A stretch of DNA of 64,000 nt from DUQX01 sp050948825 (GTDB lineage Bacteria > Bacillota > Dethiobacteria > DTU022 > UBA8154): contig JBMNEO010000006.1 of assembly GCA_050948825.1 (NCBI GenBank), positions 62,001-126,000 of the forward strand, written 5' to 3'. Position 1 is the stretch's first letter. Each line of letters starts with the position of its first letter. A model generated the notes under the pieces. That model worked only from the letters and a program-made list of their open reading frames with translations. It had not been told where the DNA came from and did no database searches. Both the position numbers and the translations under genes were made by a program. This document shows, in pieces, positions 18,256 to 27,451 of this stretch.

Positions 18256-19164
18256 GTGGATTGGAAAAAAGAGCTGGCCAAAATACTAAGTAAGCCCCCT
18301 CTGGTTAACGAGCCAATGTCCTTACATACATCTTTGCGCATTGGAGGTCCTGCGGAAATATTTGCAGAGCCGCAGACTTATGATGAGCTGCGCAATATAC
18401 TTCAGCTGGCTTGTGAGCACAATCTTACCCTCTTTGTCCTCGGTCACGGAACAAATTTGCTGGTCAAAGATGAAGGCATTAGGGGTATAGTATTGAGCTT
18501 GCATGATCTTTCTTCCGGCTGTTCTTTTTTTGATCATCGGGTTAGAGCCGGCGCGGCGGTATCTTTGTCGAGGCTTGTCAGGGAAGTCGCCGAACGAAGC
18601 CTTAAGGGACTTGAATTTGCGGCGGGAATTCCCGGCAGCCTTGGGGGTGCATTATATATGAATGCCGGGGCCTTTGGCTCTTCTATAGGTGAACTGGTGC
18701 GCGAAGTTGTTACCCTTGATTATCAGGGCAATTACCGGGTAAGAACCCTGGAAGAACTGGATTTTTCCTACCGTTGGAGCTCTTTCCAATCAGAAAAGGT
18801 TATTATACTGGAAGGGGTTTTGGAGTTAGAACAGGGCAGGAGCAGCGAAATTAAAAGACGTATAAGCGAAAATCAGGAGAAGAGATGGGCCAAACACCCT
18901 CAACTGCCGAGCGCCGGCAGTGTTTTTCGCAACCCCCCCGGAAATATCGCCGGCAGGCTGGTTGAAGGGGCGGGATGCAAAGGAATGATAGTAGGAGGGG
19001 CTGAGGTTTCACCTCAGCATGGGAATTTTATTGTAAACAAAGGGAATGCCTCTGCCGCAGATGTTTTAACCCTGATCAATCTGGTAAAACAAAAGGTTAA
19101 GGATTTCTATGGATTGGAATTGGAGCTGGAAATAAGGGTTATTGGAGAAAAAGGCAGTGAATAG
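18256..19164 (+). CDS. murB: UDP-N-acetylenolpyruvoylglucosamine reductase MurB
   Basis: MurB is the FAD enzyme that reduces enolpyruvyl-UDP-GlcNAc with NADPH to UDP-MurNAc. The protein shows the FAD-binding elements GHGTNLLVKDEGIRG (residues about 62-76), FAAGIPGSLGGALYMNAGAFG and the type II catalytic segment PSAGSVFRNPPGN with Ser as proton donor, plus the C-terminal HGNFIVN. I prefer GTG 18256 as the start since GGAG (18244-18247) lies 8 nt upstream; an in-frame GTG at 18235 would add seven residues but has no ribosome binding site. The product overlaps the region where murA begins. Confidence 0.95.
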   Translation: MDWKKELAKILSKPPLVNEPMSLHTSLRIGGPAEIFAEPQTYDELRNILQLACEHNLTLFVLGHGTNLLVKDEGIRGIVLSLHDLSSGCSFFDHRVRAGAAVSLSRLVREVAERSLKGLEFAAGIPGSLGGALYMNAGAFGSSIGELVREVVTLDYQGNYRVRTLEELDFSYRWSSFQSEKVIILEGVLELEQGRSSEIKRRISENQEKRWAKHPQLPSAGSVFRNPPGNIAGRLVEGAGCKGMIVGGAEVSPQHGNFIVNKGNASAADVLTLINLVKQKVKDFYGLELELEIRVIGEKGSE

Positions 19165-19177
19165 GGGAGAAAAGGGA

Positions 19178-20431
19178 ATGGGAATGTTTATTATTAACGG
19201 GGGAAATAAACTTCATGGTTCCCTCTTTGTTAAAGGAGCAAAAAATTCCATGCTGCCGATTATGGCTGCCTCAGTGCTCAACAGCAGTAATGAAAAGATT
19301 GATCTGTACAATATTCCCGATATCTACGATATGCATGTGATGAAAAAAATCCTGCAATTTCTTGGAGCGGAGGTCCAATTCGAAAGCAATACATTACAGA
19401 TTGATGTTAAGAATCTGGATAGCTACAATATTTCCGATGATCTAATGAGGGAGATGCGTTCCTCTATCTTTCTTATGGGACCCCTTTTGAGCAAATTGGG
19501 AAAAGTTCGGGTAACTTACCCCGGCGGCTGCTCCATTGGCCCCCGCCCTATTGACCTGCATTTCAAGGGCCTGGAGGCGATGGGTGCTGTAATACGGGAG
19601 GAAAATGGGGCGATTACCGCTTCTGCACCCAGGCTTACAGGAACGGAGATCCATCTCGATTATCCCAGCGTGGGAGCTACGGAAAATCTGATGATGACCG
19701 CTGTACTGGCAAAGGGAAAAACTGTTATTCATAATGCTGCAAAGGAACCGGAAATTGTGGACCTCCAAAATTTTTTAAATGCCATGGGCGCCCGGATCAG
19801 GGGGGCGGGAACGGAGACACTGCGCATTACCGGTGTGAAAGAACTGGGAAATTGTTCTTACAGAATCATACCCGACAGAATTGTAGCAGGGACCTATTTA
19901 ATGGCAGCAGCAATTACCGGGAGCAATCTGCTCGTAAAGGGTATTATTCCCGCTCATTTGGATGCGGTGGTTGCTAAAATGAGGGAGGCCGGAGTTGTTA
20001 TCGAAGCTGCTGATGATAGTCTGGAGGTAGTACAAAGCAATCTTAAAGCTGTAGAAACCCTGCGCACACTTCCTTATCCCGGTTTTCCAACTGATCTGCA
20101 ACCTCAGATGATGGCTTTACTTACCCTCGCTAAAGGGGATAGTACCATCATTGAAAGCGTGTTCGAGGCCCGTTTTAAGCATGTGGATGAGTTGAACCGC
20201 CTGCGTGCAAATATTATTGCAGACGGTAGAACTGCCCTGGTAAGGGGAGTTAATAAGCTTCGTGGGGCAGAGGTGGATACAACCGACCTGAGGGCGGGAG
20301 CAGCGTTAATCCTGGCCGGACTTGCTGCTGAGGGGACCACGGTAATTAGGAATATCCAGCATATAGACCGCGGCTATGAACGTATAGAAAATGACCTGAA
20401 AAAAGCAGGCGCCGATATTGAAAGGGTATAG
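19178..20431 (+). CDS. murA: UDP-GlcNAc 1-carboxyvinyltransferase MurA
   Basis: MurA catalyses the first committed step of peptidoglycan synthesis, moving enolpyruvate from PEP to UDP-GlcNAc. The 417-residue protein has GAKNSMLP near residue 22, the active-site loop YPGGCSIGPRPIDLH with the nucleophilic Cys118, so it has the fosfomycin-sensitive form, and the late segment TTDLRAGAALI. Start is ATG 19178 (GGGGAG at 19164-19169) or ATG 19184 (AAGGG at 19172-19176); a longer frame from TTG 19142 overlaps murB and is unlikely. Location between murB and ftsQ is common in Clostridia. Confidence 0.95.
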   Translation: MGMFIINGGNKLHGSLFVKGAKNSMLPIMAASVLNSSNEKIDLYNIPDIYDMHVMKKILQFLGAEVQFESNTLQIDVKNLDSYNISDDLMREMRSSIFLMGPLLSKLGKVRVTYPGGCSIGPRPIDLHFKGLEAMGAVIREENGAITASAPRLTGTEIHLDYPSVGATENLMMTAVLAKGKTVIHNAAKEPEIVDLQNFLNAMGARIRGAGTETLRITGVKELGNCSYRIIPDRIVAGTYLMAAAITGSNLLVKGIIPAHLDAVVAKMREAGVVIEAADDSLEVVQSNLKAVETLRTLPYPGFPTDLQPQMMALLTLAKGDSTIIESVFEARFKHVDELNRLRANIIADGRTALVRGVNKLRGAEVDTTDLRAGAALILAGLAAEGTTVIRNIQHIDRGYERIENDLKKAGADIERV

Positions 20432-20526
20432 ATGTTGCAATAATACCATATCTTATGTAATAATAAAGCAGTACGGCTGAGTCCATTTGTTTTTTTTGCT
20501 TATTGCAACAGGGGGTTGTAGTTAAT

Positions 20527-21315
20527 TTGGAAAAACCTCATAACGTGTATTCTTTTGGCCGTCATGAGCTTATAACGGAGCGAAAGACGGCCAGAAAAAT
20601 TAAAAACAGGCTGATACTGATCTTTATTTTTATTCTGGCGATCCTCTCCCTGCTTTTATTTATGCGCTCTCCTATGTTTACTATTTATGAAATATCCATT
20701 GATGGGGCGGACAAGATATCCCTTGAGGATATCCGGGCAACGATAGGCATAAGGGAAGGGATGAATATCTGGAAAATAAGCCCCCCGGAAATCAAGAGGC
20801 GTATTTTAACCATACCAAGGATTGCCGATGTTAAAGTGGAAAGGTTATTACCGGATAAGCTGAGCATTGTGGTGAATGAAAAGTATCCTATTTTGCTGGT
20901 TCCATATCACGGTTACTATCTAGAACTGGCTTCCGATGGTATCTTTATTGGGATAAAGGATACTTATGAGGGTGAACTCCCCCTGGTCAACGGGTTGCTC
21001 TGGGGGGCGATGGATGTGGGAACCGGTATTCCCGATAAGCCCCGCAGTGAAATAATCGACGTATTCTTAGAAGCACTTGATCTTAACCCTGCTTTACCCC
21101 TAGCTGAAATAAATGTAGAAGAACTGCAAAATACAATTATTTACACCCGGGAGGGGCTGGAGGTATGGCTGGGAAATAGTGAAAATCTGCCGGATAAGCT
21201 CCAAATATTTGAAACGATTTATTACCGGTTGCTTTCTACCGAAGAGGATTTCCTTGAGGGATACCTTGATCTGAGGGTTCAAGAAGCACCGGTATTCAAA
21301 CCAATTATAAAATAA
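20527..21315 (+). CDS. ftsQ: Cell division protein FtsQ/DivIB
   Basis: FtsQ/DivIB is a bitopic divisome scaffold that binds FtsL and FtsB. The 262-residue protein has a basic cytoplasmic N-terminus, one membrane helix (about 28-46, LIFIFILAILSLLLF), a POTRA domain (about 50-120: IYEISIDGADKISLEDI) and the beta domain ending in YLDLRVQEAPVFKP. The start is taken at TTG 20527; GGGGG at 20511-20515 is 11 nt upstream. An in-frame TTG at 20503 lacks a ribosome binding site. Confidence 0.92.
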   Translation: MEKPHNVYSFGRHELITERKTARKIKNRLILIFIFILAILSLLLFMRSPMFTIYEISIDGADKISLEDIRATIGIREGMNIWKISPPEIKRRILTIPRIADVKVERLLPDKLSIVVNEKYPILLVPYHGYYLELASDGIFIGIKDTYEGELPLVNGLLWGAMDVGTGIPDKPRSEIIDVFLEALDLNPALPLAEINVEELQNTIIYTREGLEVWLGNSENLPDKLQIFETIYYRLLSTEEDFLEGYLDLRVQEAPVFKPIIK

Positions 21316-21399
21316 TTTTTAGCCTTAAAAGGAAATATATTAAAAATGTGGAATATGTAATTTAAATGAGTAATTTGGGAGGCCCGTACCTTAGGGGGT

Positions 21400-22635
21400 G
21401 TGATATTGACTAGGAGAGATATCGTTGCAGGAATTGACTTAGGAACTTCCAACGTAAGAGTAATAGTAGGCGAAATTACAGTTGATAATACAATTAATAT
21501 TATCGGTGTGGGGACAAGCCCTTCTGAAGGAATTAAAAAGGGTGTCATTATTGACCTGGAACGCACTGTCCAATCTATAGCGCAAGCTGTAAGCGAAGCC
21601 GAACGAATGGTAGGAGCTAAAATAGGGCTTCTAAATGTTGGAATCGTAGGTTCCCAAATCGGATTGATCAATAATAGCGGGGTCGTTGCAGTAGCCAGAG
21701 AAGATAAGGAGATAACCGAGCAGGATGTGGAGAGGGTACTGCAGGCAGCAAGGGTTATAGCTCTCCCTCAGGACAGGGAAATAATTGATGTAATTCCCCG
21801 GGAATTTATTGTTGACGGCTATGATGGCATCCGGGATCCGGTAGGCATGCTGGGGGTGCGGCTGGAAGTGGAGTCGATGATTATTACCGGTGCCATGACT
21901 TCTTTAAGAAACCTTTTACGTTGTTTAAATATGGCCGGCCTTCAAGTAAACGCTCTTATATTAAATTCACTGGCTAATGGAGAAATTTGCCTCTCCCGCG
22001 ATGAAAAAGAGCTTGGTGTTTTTTTAATTGACCTGGGAGGCGGGACTACAGAAGTTGCGCTTTTTCAGCAAGGAGGGTTAAAAGATCTTTCTGTTTTACC
22101 GGTGGGTGGGGACCATATAACCAATGATCTCGCCGTAGGGCTCAGAATTACATTTCAACTTGCTGAAAAGCTCAAATTGGAACGTGGCTTTGCACTGGCG
22201 GAGCTGGCTTCCGACCGGAATGACATTGAGATAGAGGGTATTAGCGGCAAAGAAAAGCGCACCATATCTTCCAGGGAGCTTTATTCTTATATTGAGCCCC
22301 GCTTGCAGGAGATATTTTTGCTATGCAGGCAGGAGATGGCGCGTATGGGTTATTCAAATATGCCTCCCGCAGGTGTTGTTATTACCGGGGGGGTTTCTCT
22401 CATGGGAGGGATTATTGAACTGGCGGAGAACACTTTTCAATGTCCGGTACGCCTGGCTCAGCCGGAATACCTGGGGGTAAAAAGCCCTATCTATTCAACA
22501 GCTGTAGGCATTATTCACTATGTAAACCGGAACCAGGCTTACGGAAGAATAATAAAAAGCCCTGAAAAAAAAGGAAGGTTTTTTCATGACCTTTGGCAGC
22601 GCATCAGGGCTTTTATCGCTGATATATGGGAATAA
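21400..22635 (+). CDS. ftsA: Cell division protein FtsA
   Basis: FtsA is the actin-like protein that tethers FtsZ filaments to the membrane. The 411-residue protein has the phosphate-1 motif IVAGIDLGTSNVRVIVGEI split over residues 8-26, the 1C subdomain, phosphate-2 LIDLGGGTTEVALF (about 209-222), GVVITGGVSLMGG adenosine motif (about 326-338) and a C-terminal amphipathic helix (HDLWQRIRAFIADIWE) for membrane binding. Start is GTG 21400 or TTG 21406; GGGGG at 21394-21398 favours the latter. ftsZ follows after 46 bases. Confidence 0.96.
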   Translation: MILTRRDIVAGIDLGTSNVRVIVGEITVDNTINIIGVGTSPSEGIKKGVIIDLERTVQSIAQAVSEAERMVGAKIGLLNVGIVGSQIGLINNSGVVAVAREDKEITEQDVERVLQAARVIALPQDREIIDVIPREFIVDGYDGIRDPVGMLGVRLEVESMIITGAMTSLRNLLRCLNMAGLQVNALILNSLANGEICLSRDEKELGVFLIDLGGGTTEVALFQQGGLKDLSVLPVGGDHITNDLAVGLRITFQLAEKLKLERGFALAELASDRNDIEIEGISGKEKRTISSRELYSYIEPRLQEIFLLCRQEMARMGYSNMPPAGVVITGGVSLMGGIIELAENTFQCPVRLAQPEYLGVKSPIYSTAVGIIHYVNRNQAYGRIIKSPEKKGRFFHDLWQRIRAFIADIWE

Positions 22636-22681
22636 CAATTTTGGGGATATACCGTTAACCCGCAGGGAGGTCTAAAGAAAA

Positions 22682-23743
22682 ATGAACATTGATTTTGAAA
22701 TAGAAATGGAGCCTTTTGCCCATATTAAAGTAATTGGAGTAGGCGGAGGCGGAAGTAACGCCGTTAATCGTATGATTGATGCAGGGCTGAAGGGAGTTGA
22801 TTTTATTACTATCAATACCGATGCCCAGGCACTTGAGTATGCAAAATCGAGCACCAAATTACAGATTGGGAGCAAACTTACGGAAGGTCTTGGTTCCGGT
22901 GGAAATCCTGAGATTGGGCAAAAGGCCGCAGAAGAGAGCAGGGAAGAAATCGAATCCGTAATAAAAGGTTCGCATATGCTTTTTATTACCTCCGGCATGG
23001 GAGGAGGTACCGGAACCGGAGGGGCTCCTGTTATTGCGGAAATTGCAAAAAGCCTCGGTATTTTAACTGTGGGTGTCGTAACCCGTCCTTTTTCCTTTGA
23101 AGGGCGCCGGCGGGCGGAACAGGCCGATAAAGGCATAAAAACACTAAAGGAGAAAGTGGATACATTAATTGTTATTCCCAACGATAAGCTTCTTCAGGTA
23201 GTGGATAAGCGCACTCCTTTACTTGAAGCTTTCCGTATTGCCGATGATGTGTTAAGGCAGGGTGTCCAGGGAATTTCAGATCTAATTGCCATCCCCGGTT
23301 TAATTAACCTGGATTTTGCTGATGTGAAGGCGATCATGCAGGATACAGGGACTGCACTGATGGGCGTAGGTGTTTCCAGCGGGGAAAACAGCGCGATAGA
23401 GGCTGCAAAAGCAGCTATTTTCAGCCCGCTGCTGGAGACTTCCATTGATGGTGCCCGGGGAGTTTTGATTAATGTAACGGGAGGTACCGGCCTCAGTTTA
23501 TTTGAGATCCATGAGGCAGCCGAAACGGTTGCCGAAGCTGCCGACCCGGATGCCAATATAATATTTGGCGCTGTAATTGATGAAAGTTTCAAGGAAGAAT
23601 CTCGGGTTACGGTAATAGCCACCGGTTTTGATAAAAAAGAGAAACTAAATAAGAAAGAAAGTAATTATACCCCGCACCAGGGATTTAATGATAACGATAT
23701 TGATATCCCTGCTTTTTTGAGGCGCCGGAGGGCGGGCAATTAA
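22682..23743 (+). CDS. ftsZ: Cell division GTPase FtsZ
   Basis: FtsZ is the tubulin-like GTPase that forms the Z ring. The 353-residue protein has GVGGGGSNAVNRMI (about 19-32), the tubulin signature GGGTGTGGAPVIA (about 106-118), the T7-loop region NLDFADVKAIM (about 204-214) and the conserved C-terminal peptide DIDIPAFLRRR that binds FtsA, ZipA-like and SepF partners. It has GGGAGG before ATG 22682. In many sporeformers spoIIGA comes next; here six other genes intervene. Confidence 0.98.
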   Translation: MNIDFEIEMEPFAHIKVIGVGGGGSNAVNRMIDAGLKGVDFITINTDAQALEYAKSSTKLQIGSKLTEGLGSGGNPEIGQKAAEESREEIESVIKGSHMLFITSGMGGGTGTGGAPVIAEIAKSLGILTVGVVTRPFSFEGRRRAEQADKGIKTLKEKVDTLIVIPNDKLLQVVDKRTPLLEAFRIADDVLRQGVQGISDLIAIPGLINLDFADVKAIMQDTGTALMGVGVSSGENSAIEAAKAAIFSPLLETSIDGARGVLINVTGGTGLSLFEIHEAAETVAEAADPDANIIFGAVIDESFKEESRVTVIATGFDKKEKLNKKESNYTPHQGFNDNDIDIPAFLRRRRAGN

Positions 23744-23765
23744 AGAAGCAGCATGAGGCAGCACG

Positions 23766-24239
23766 ATGGAATTTAAGGAAATGGCTGTCAGCGATGTAAA
23801 ACAGGTGTTAAATTTTTATTATGAGCTGGCTTACTATCTAAAGGATGAGACCGGGGATGTTTATTTTCATTTTGATTTATCAAAAGAAACCGGGTTAGAA
23901 AAAAAACTCAGAACATCGATCGGCAAGGCGGATTTTATTACCTTCGTGGCCAGGGAAAATGATCGGGTTATCGCATTTATTTCGGGTGAGGTCAGGGATT
24001 GCTTTTTACCGATCTCTGTTGTTGAAAAAGTTGGTTATATTTGTGGTGCCTTTGTATTGCCGGGGTATCGCAATAAAGGAATAATGAGAAAATTAGAAAG
24101 TATGCTGTTGAAATATTTTAAATCGCGGGGTCTATCCTATATCGAGCTGAATGTAATGGCGAATAATGTGCCGGGGAAAAGAAGCTGGGAGTCGCTGGGA
24201 TATACTTCTTTTCGCGAACAGATGAGGAAGAAAATCTAA
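23766..24239 (+). CDS. GNAT-family N-acetyltransferase
   Basis: GNAT enzymes move an acyl group from acyl-CoA to an amine. The 157-residue protein has the core fold: an N-terminal helix-strand (1-40), the acetyl-CoA loop GAFVLPGYRNKGIMRKL (about 98-114, R/Q-x-x-G-x pattern) and the terminal segment ELNVMANNVPGKRSWESLGY. The substrate cannot be told. It begins 22 bases after ftsZ, may be co-transcribed with it, and is closed by an intrinsic terminator at 24281-24306. Confidence 0.85.
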   Translation: MEFKEMAVSDVKQVLNFYYELAYYLKDETGDVYFHFDLSKETGLEKKLRTSIGKADFITFVARENDRVIAFISGEVRDCFLPISVVEKVGYICGAFVLPGYRNKGIMRKLESMLLKYFKSRGLSYIELNVMANNVPGKRSWESLGYTSFREQMRKKI

Positions 24240-24280
24240 AGTATAGGGATTTCTTATTAAATATTATTCTTAGCGGTGAA

Positions 24281-24306
24281 GGCCGGGGATTTTTCCGGTC
24301 TTTTTT
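24281..24306 (+). terminator. Intrinsic terminator after ftsZ and the GNAT gene
   Basis: GGCCGG (24281-24286) pairs with CCGGTC (24295-24300), one G-U pair, and six T follow (24301-24306). It probably ends the dcw transcript. Confidence 0.72.
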
Positions 24307-24454
24307 CATGGCAATTTTTACTTCCTTTAAAAAAGTGAACAACCGGGTTAGCCCTAACATACACTAATTCTATGGGAGGAAGGGAATCCGTGAGTTGAAT
24401 AATGCTTCAGCGTTAGGGTTAGCTGTTAATTCTTTTTGAAAGGAGAAGTAAAAA

Positions 24455-25621
24455 TTGGTAAGAGATCGTCTTGAAGGTTTTGAATTGCCGCCTCAGTGGT
24501 CAACCATGCGCGAGGCAGCACGGCTTGAACTGGAGAAAGGAAAACGTATTATTCACATGGAGAAAGGTGATTACGGTTCGCCTGAATTCAAAATGCCCCG
24601 GGAATCGTTGGAGGCGATGGATACACTGCTCAAAAGGCAGGGGTATGTTCGTTATTCGCCGGGAGCCGGCCTCTGGTCATTGCGGGAAGCCCTGGCAGAG
24701 GAGATGGCCGGCAGGGGGAGGGCCACCATGCCGGAAGAAATTGTGGTGACGCCGGGTGCAAAGTTCGCCATTGCAGCTACTTTCCTGCTGTTCCTGGAAA
24801 AAGGTGATGAGGTAATTATGCCGGATCCCGGATATCCACCGGATGAATTCTGGGCAAGGTATATGCAGGCCGAAATTAAATACTATACTTTTCGTGATCC
24901 CCGTCAGGTGGATACGGAACAGCTCGAAAAATTAATTACTCCACGGACAAAACTGGTCATTATAAATACTCCCCAGCGCCCTAACGGGCAGTTGATCGAG
25001 AATCTCGAAGAGATCGCAGCGGTGTTAAGCAAATATCCCCAGATCGTTGTTGTCTCCGACGAGATATTTTCAAAAATAGTATATCATCCCTGTCAGCACC
25101 GTTCAATTTCTATGTATCCAGATTTGCACGACCGTACCATCGTTATTGACACTTTTTCCAAAAGCTATGTCATGACAGGGCTGCGTATTGGCTGGCTTAC
25201 TGCACCCGTTAATCTGGCCAAAAAGTACGATATTCTGCTTCAAAACAGCTGCACGAATGTATCTACTATTATTCAAGAGGCAGCTCTTGCTGCTTTGCAG
25301 GTGCCGCCGGATTACAGCGAGAATCTCCTTGCAAATTTAAGGCGCAAGCGGGACCTGGCCTTTAACATCCTTTCCGGTTGCAAGCAACTCCAGGTGGATA
25401 ATGCTCAGGGGTCTTTTTACCTCTTCCCGAAGTTGCCCGAAGGCCTGACCGATCAGGGCGCCGTAGATGAGCTTTTAAAATATGGCATAGCTGTAGTTCC
25501 CGGTTCTGCTTTCGGCCCCGGCGGGGCGGGTCATATCCGACTCACTTTCAGCCTGGAAGACGACATACTGGCCGAAGGGGTCAGAGAGTTGACGAAAATA
25601 ATTGAGGGAATCGCCGGTTAG
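24455..25621 (+). CDS. PLP-dependent aminotransferase, class I/II (aspartate aminotransferase-like)
   Basis: Fold-type I aminotransferases exchange an amino group between an amino acid and a 2-oxo acid. The 388-residue protein has YSPGAGLWSLREALA (about 68-82), VTPGAKFAIAATF (about 96-108), DPGYPP (about 125), the substrate loop IINTPQRPNG where most relatives have NxPxNPTG, VVSDEIFSKIVY (about 204), the PLP lysine in SKSYVMTGLRIGWL (about 233-246) and the C-terminal arginine in HIRLTFS. Start TTG 24455 lies behind AGGAG. The substrate is unknown; the altered NxPxNPTG loop suggests it is not a plain AspC. It lies in the accessory block with two acetyltransferases and a racemase. Confidence 0.88.
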   Translation: MVRDRLEGFELPPQWSTMREAARLELEKGKRIIHMEKGDYGSPEFKMPRESLEAMDTLLKRQGYVRYSPGAGLWSLREALAEEMAGRGRATMPEEIVVTPGAKFAIAATFLLFLEKGDEVIMPDPGYPPDEFWARYMQAEIKYYTFRDPRQVDTEQLEKLITPRTKLVIINTPQRPNGQLIENLEEIAAVLSKYPQIVVVSDEIFSKIVYHPCQHRSISMYPDLHDRTIVIDTFSKSYVMTGLRIGWLTAPVNLAKKYDILLQNSCTNVSTIIQEAALAALQVPPDYSENLLANLRRKRDLAFNILSGCKQLQVDNAQGSFYLFPKLPEGLTDQGAVDELLKYGIAVVPGSAFGPGGAGHIRLTFSLEDDILAEGVRELTKIIEGIAG

Positions 25622-25649
25622 GATACGCCGCGGGGAGGTATAGGTCATA

Positions 25650-26138
25650 ATGCTTAAGAAAAAAGTTTCCCGGGAAAAAGACGGGTTCCCAGGACAAAAA
25701 GGCGCTTTCTATATTGACTGGATGAAAATTTCCGACCTCCGGCAGATAATACGTCTGGAAACTGCTTTTTTCCCTGAGCCCCTGACCCTCTTTAAGTTGA
25801 TAAGATACTGGTTAATGCCGATTACTTATTATATTGTCATCAGAGACGGCCGCAAGGTTGTAGCCTACATAGGCTTTCAGATGTTTGGCCCGGCCGCACA
25901 TACTATCAGCATGGGGTCCCACCCCGGTTACAGGCGTCAGGGCCTGGCAGCCCTTGTCCAGAGGACTGCCGATCGCGCTGCTAAAAATCGAGGGGCGTCA
26001 TGGTTTACCGGAGAGGTTCGTGTTTCAAACGTTCCGCAGCTGTTATTTCTCAAAGAAATTGGGTGGATCGAGGTGGGTACTTCTCCCAACTTTTTCAGTA
26101 ATGGAGAAGATGCTATTGTTGTCTGGAACTGGTTATGA
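25650..26138 (+). CDS. GNAT-family N-acetyltransferase
   Basis: A second acetyltransferase, 162 residues, unlike the one at 23766. The acetyl-CoA loop is GSHPGYRRQGLAALVQRT (about 89-106). The N-terminal 25 residues are basic and probably disordered. It begins 28 bases after the aminotransferase with GGGGAGG-type site (25632-25638), so the two are probably one transcription unit and may act on the same compound. Substrate unknown. Confidence 0.85.
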   Translation: MLKKKVSREKDGFPGQKGAFYIDWMKISDLRQIIRLETAFFPEPLTLFKLIRYWLMPITYYIVIRDGRKVVAYIGFQMFGPAAHTISMGSHPGYRRQGLAALVQRTADRAAKNRGASWFTGEVRVSNVPQLLFLKEIGWIEVGTSPNFFSNGEDAIVVWNWL

Positions 26139-26260
26139 TATGAAATGAAGAGCTTTATTGTGGGGGCTATTAAGAGGGTTATATCAGCTCTTCAGTTTCC
26201 CGGCTTACTATAGTTTCTTGGACCACTTGCGCTCTTTTAAATCAAAGAGGGTGTTTGTTT

Positions 26261-27442
26261 ATGCAGTGTCAATACATAAGGCCTGCATGGGCTGAAATAG
26301 ACCTGGATAATCTGGCTTACAACATCAGGCAAATTCGTTCCTTTATAGGACCCGATGTAAAAATGATGGCAGTTGTAAAAAGTGACGCTTATGGGACAGG
26401 GATCCCGGGGGTGCTGGACACTTTTTTGGAACATGGTGTGGAAATGTTCGGCGTGGCAATTTTGGACGAAGCGCTCCTGATCAGGGAAAAAGGCGTGCGA
26501 ATGCCCATACTTGTTTTTGCATATACCCCTTTTGAATATTCGGACCTGCTCGTTGAGTACGATATTTCTCAGACCGTTTACTGTAAGGAACAGGCTGCGG
26601 CAATCTCTGCGGCGGCGTCCAGATTAAAAAAAAAGGGGCGCATCCATCTCGAGATTGATACGGGGATGGGGCGTCTGGGATTTCTTCCCTCCAATGAATC
26701 GGTTAAAACAATCAAGGAAATAGCAGAGATGCCGAACCTGGAGCTGGAAGGTATTTATACCCATCTGCCCCTGTCAAATGAAAGAAATCCGGATGGAATT
26801 AGCTTTACGGAGCATCAATACCGGGAATTTTGTTTGCTGGCCAATAAGCTCGAGGCTGAAGGAATCAATATTGCGTTAAAGCATCTTTGTAACAGCCTGG
26901 GAACGCTCTATTACAGAAAAATGCATCTGGATTTGATCAGGGCGGGGATAATTCTCTACGGATCTTATCCCCATTTTCAAAATGTTTTGCCCTTGAGGCC
27001 GGTTATCTCATTAAAAACAAGAATCGGCTCGATCAAAAGATTGGGGGCAGGTAAGAATGTAAGTTACGGAAGGCAGTATGTCACCGGGAGAGAAACAACT
27101 ATTGCGACTCTTCCTATAGGCTATGGAGACGGATACAGCAGGATGTTGAGCAATAGAGGCTGGGTATTAGTAAACGGCCGGCGTGCCCCGGTAATCGGTT
27201 CTATATGTATGGACCAGAGCATGATCGATGTAACCGATATCCAGGAGGAATGCCGGATAGGGGACGAAGTTGTTCTCTGGGGAAGGCAGGGGGAAGGCGA
27301 GATCGCGATCGAAGAAATATCTAAAGCCGCCTGTGGTTTTATCAATTATGAATACATGGTTAACTTAAGCAGGAGGGTCCCCAGGGTTTATAAAAAAGGG
27401 GGGGAAGTGGTGCAGGTTTTGGGTGGTCTTCTTAATGCTTGA
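26261..27442 (+). CDS. alr: Alanine racemase
   Basis: Alr interconverts L- and D-alanine using PLP, supplying D-Ala for MurF substrate. The 393-residue fold-type III protein has the PLP lysine in MAVVKSDAYGTG (about 34-45; most relatives have KADAYGHG), DTGMGRLGF (about 133-141), the catalytic tyrosine in NVSYGRQY near 268, IGYGDGYSR (about 285) and ICMDQSMIDVTD (about 313-324). Start ATG 26261 with GAGGGTG seven nt upstream is preferred over TTG 26255. The KSDAYGTG variation leaves room for a different or broader amino-acid substrate. It converges on the VanW gene with nine bases between. Confidence 0.92.
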   Translation: MQCQYIRPAWAEIDLDNLAYNIRQIRSFIGPDVKMMAVVKSDAYGTGIPGVLDTFLEHGVEMFGVAILDEALLIREKGVRMPILVFAYTPFEYSDLLVEYDISQTVYCKEQAAAISAAASRLKKKGRIHLEIDTGMGRLGFLPSNESVKTIKEIAEMPNLELEGIYTHLPLSNERNPDGISFTEHQYREFCLLANKLEAEGINIALKHLCNSLGTLYYRKMHLDLIRAGIILYGSYPHFQNVLPLRPVISLKTRIGSIKRLGAGKNVSYGRQYVTGRETTIATLPIGYGDGYSRMLSNRGWVLVNGRRAPVIGSICMDQSMIDVTDIQEECRIGDEVVLWGRQGEGEIAIEEISKAACGFINYEYMVNLSRRVPRVYKKGGEVVQVLGGLLNA

Positions 27443-27451
27443 GCCGTTTCA

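Noticed and set aside
26147..26193. Inverted repeat GAAGAGCT...AGCTCTTC before alr as a terminator
   Set aside because: The 8-bp arms are perfect but the loop is 31 bases and no T-run follows; too weak to call.
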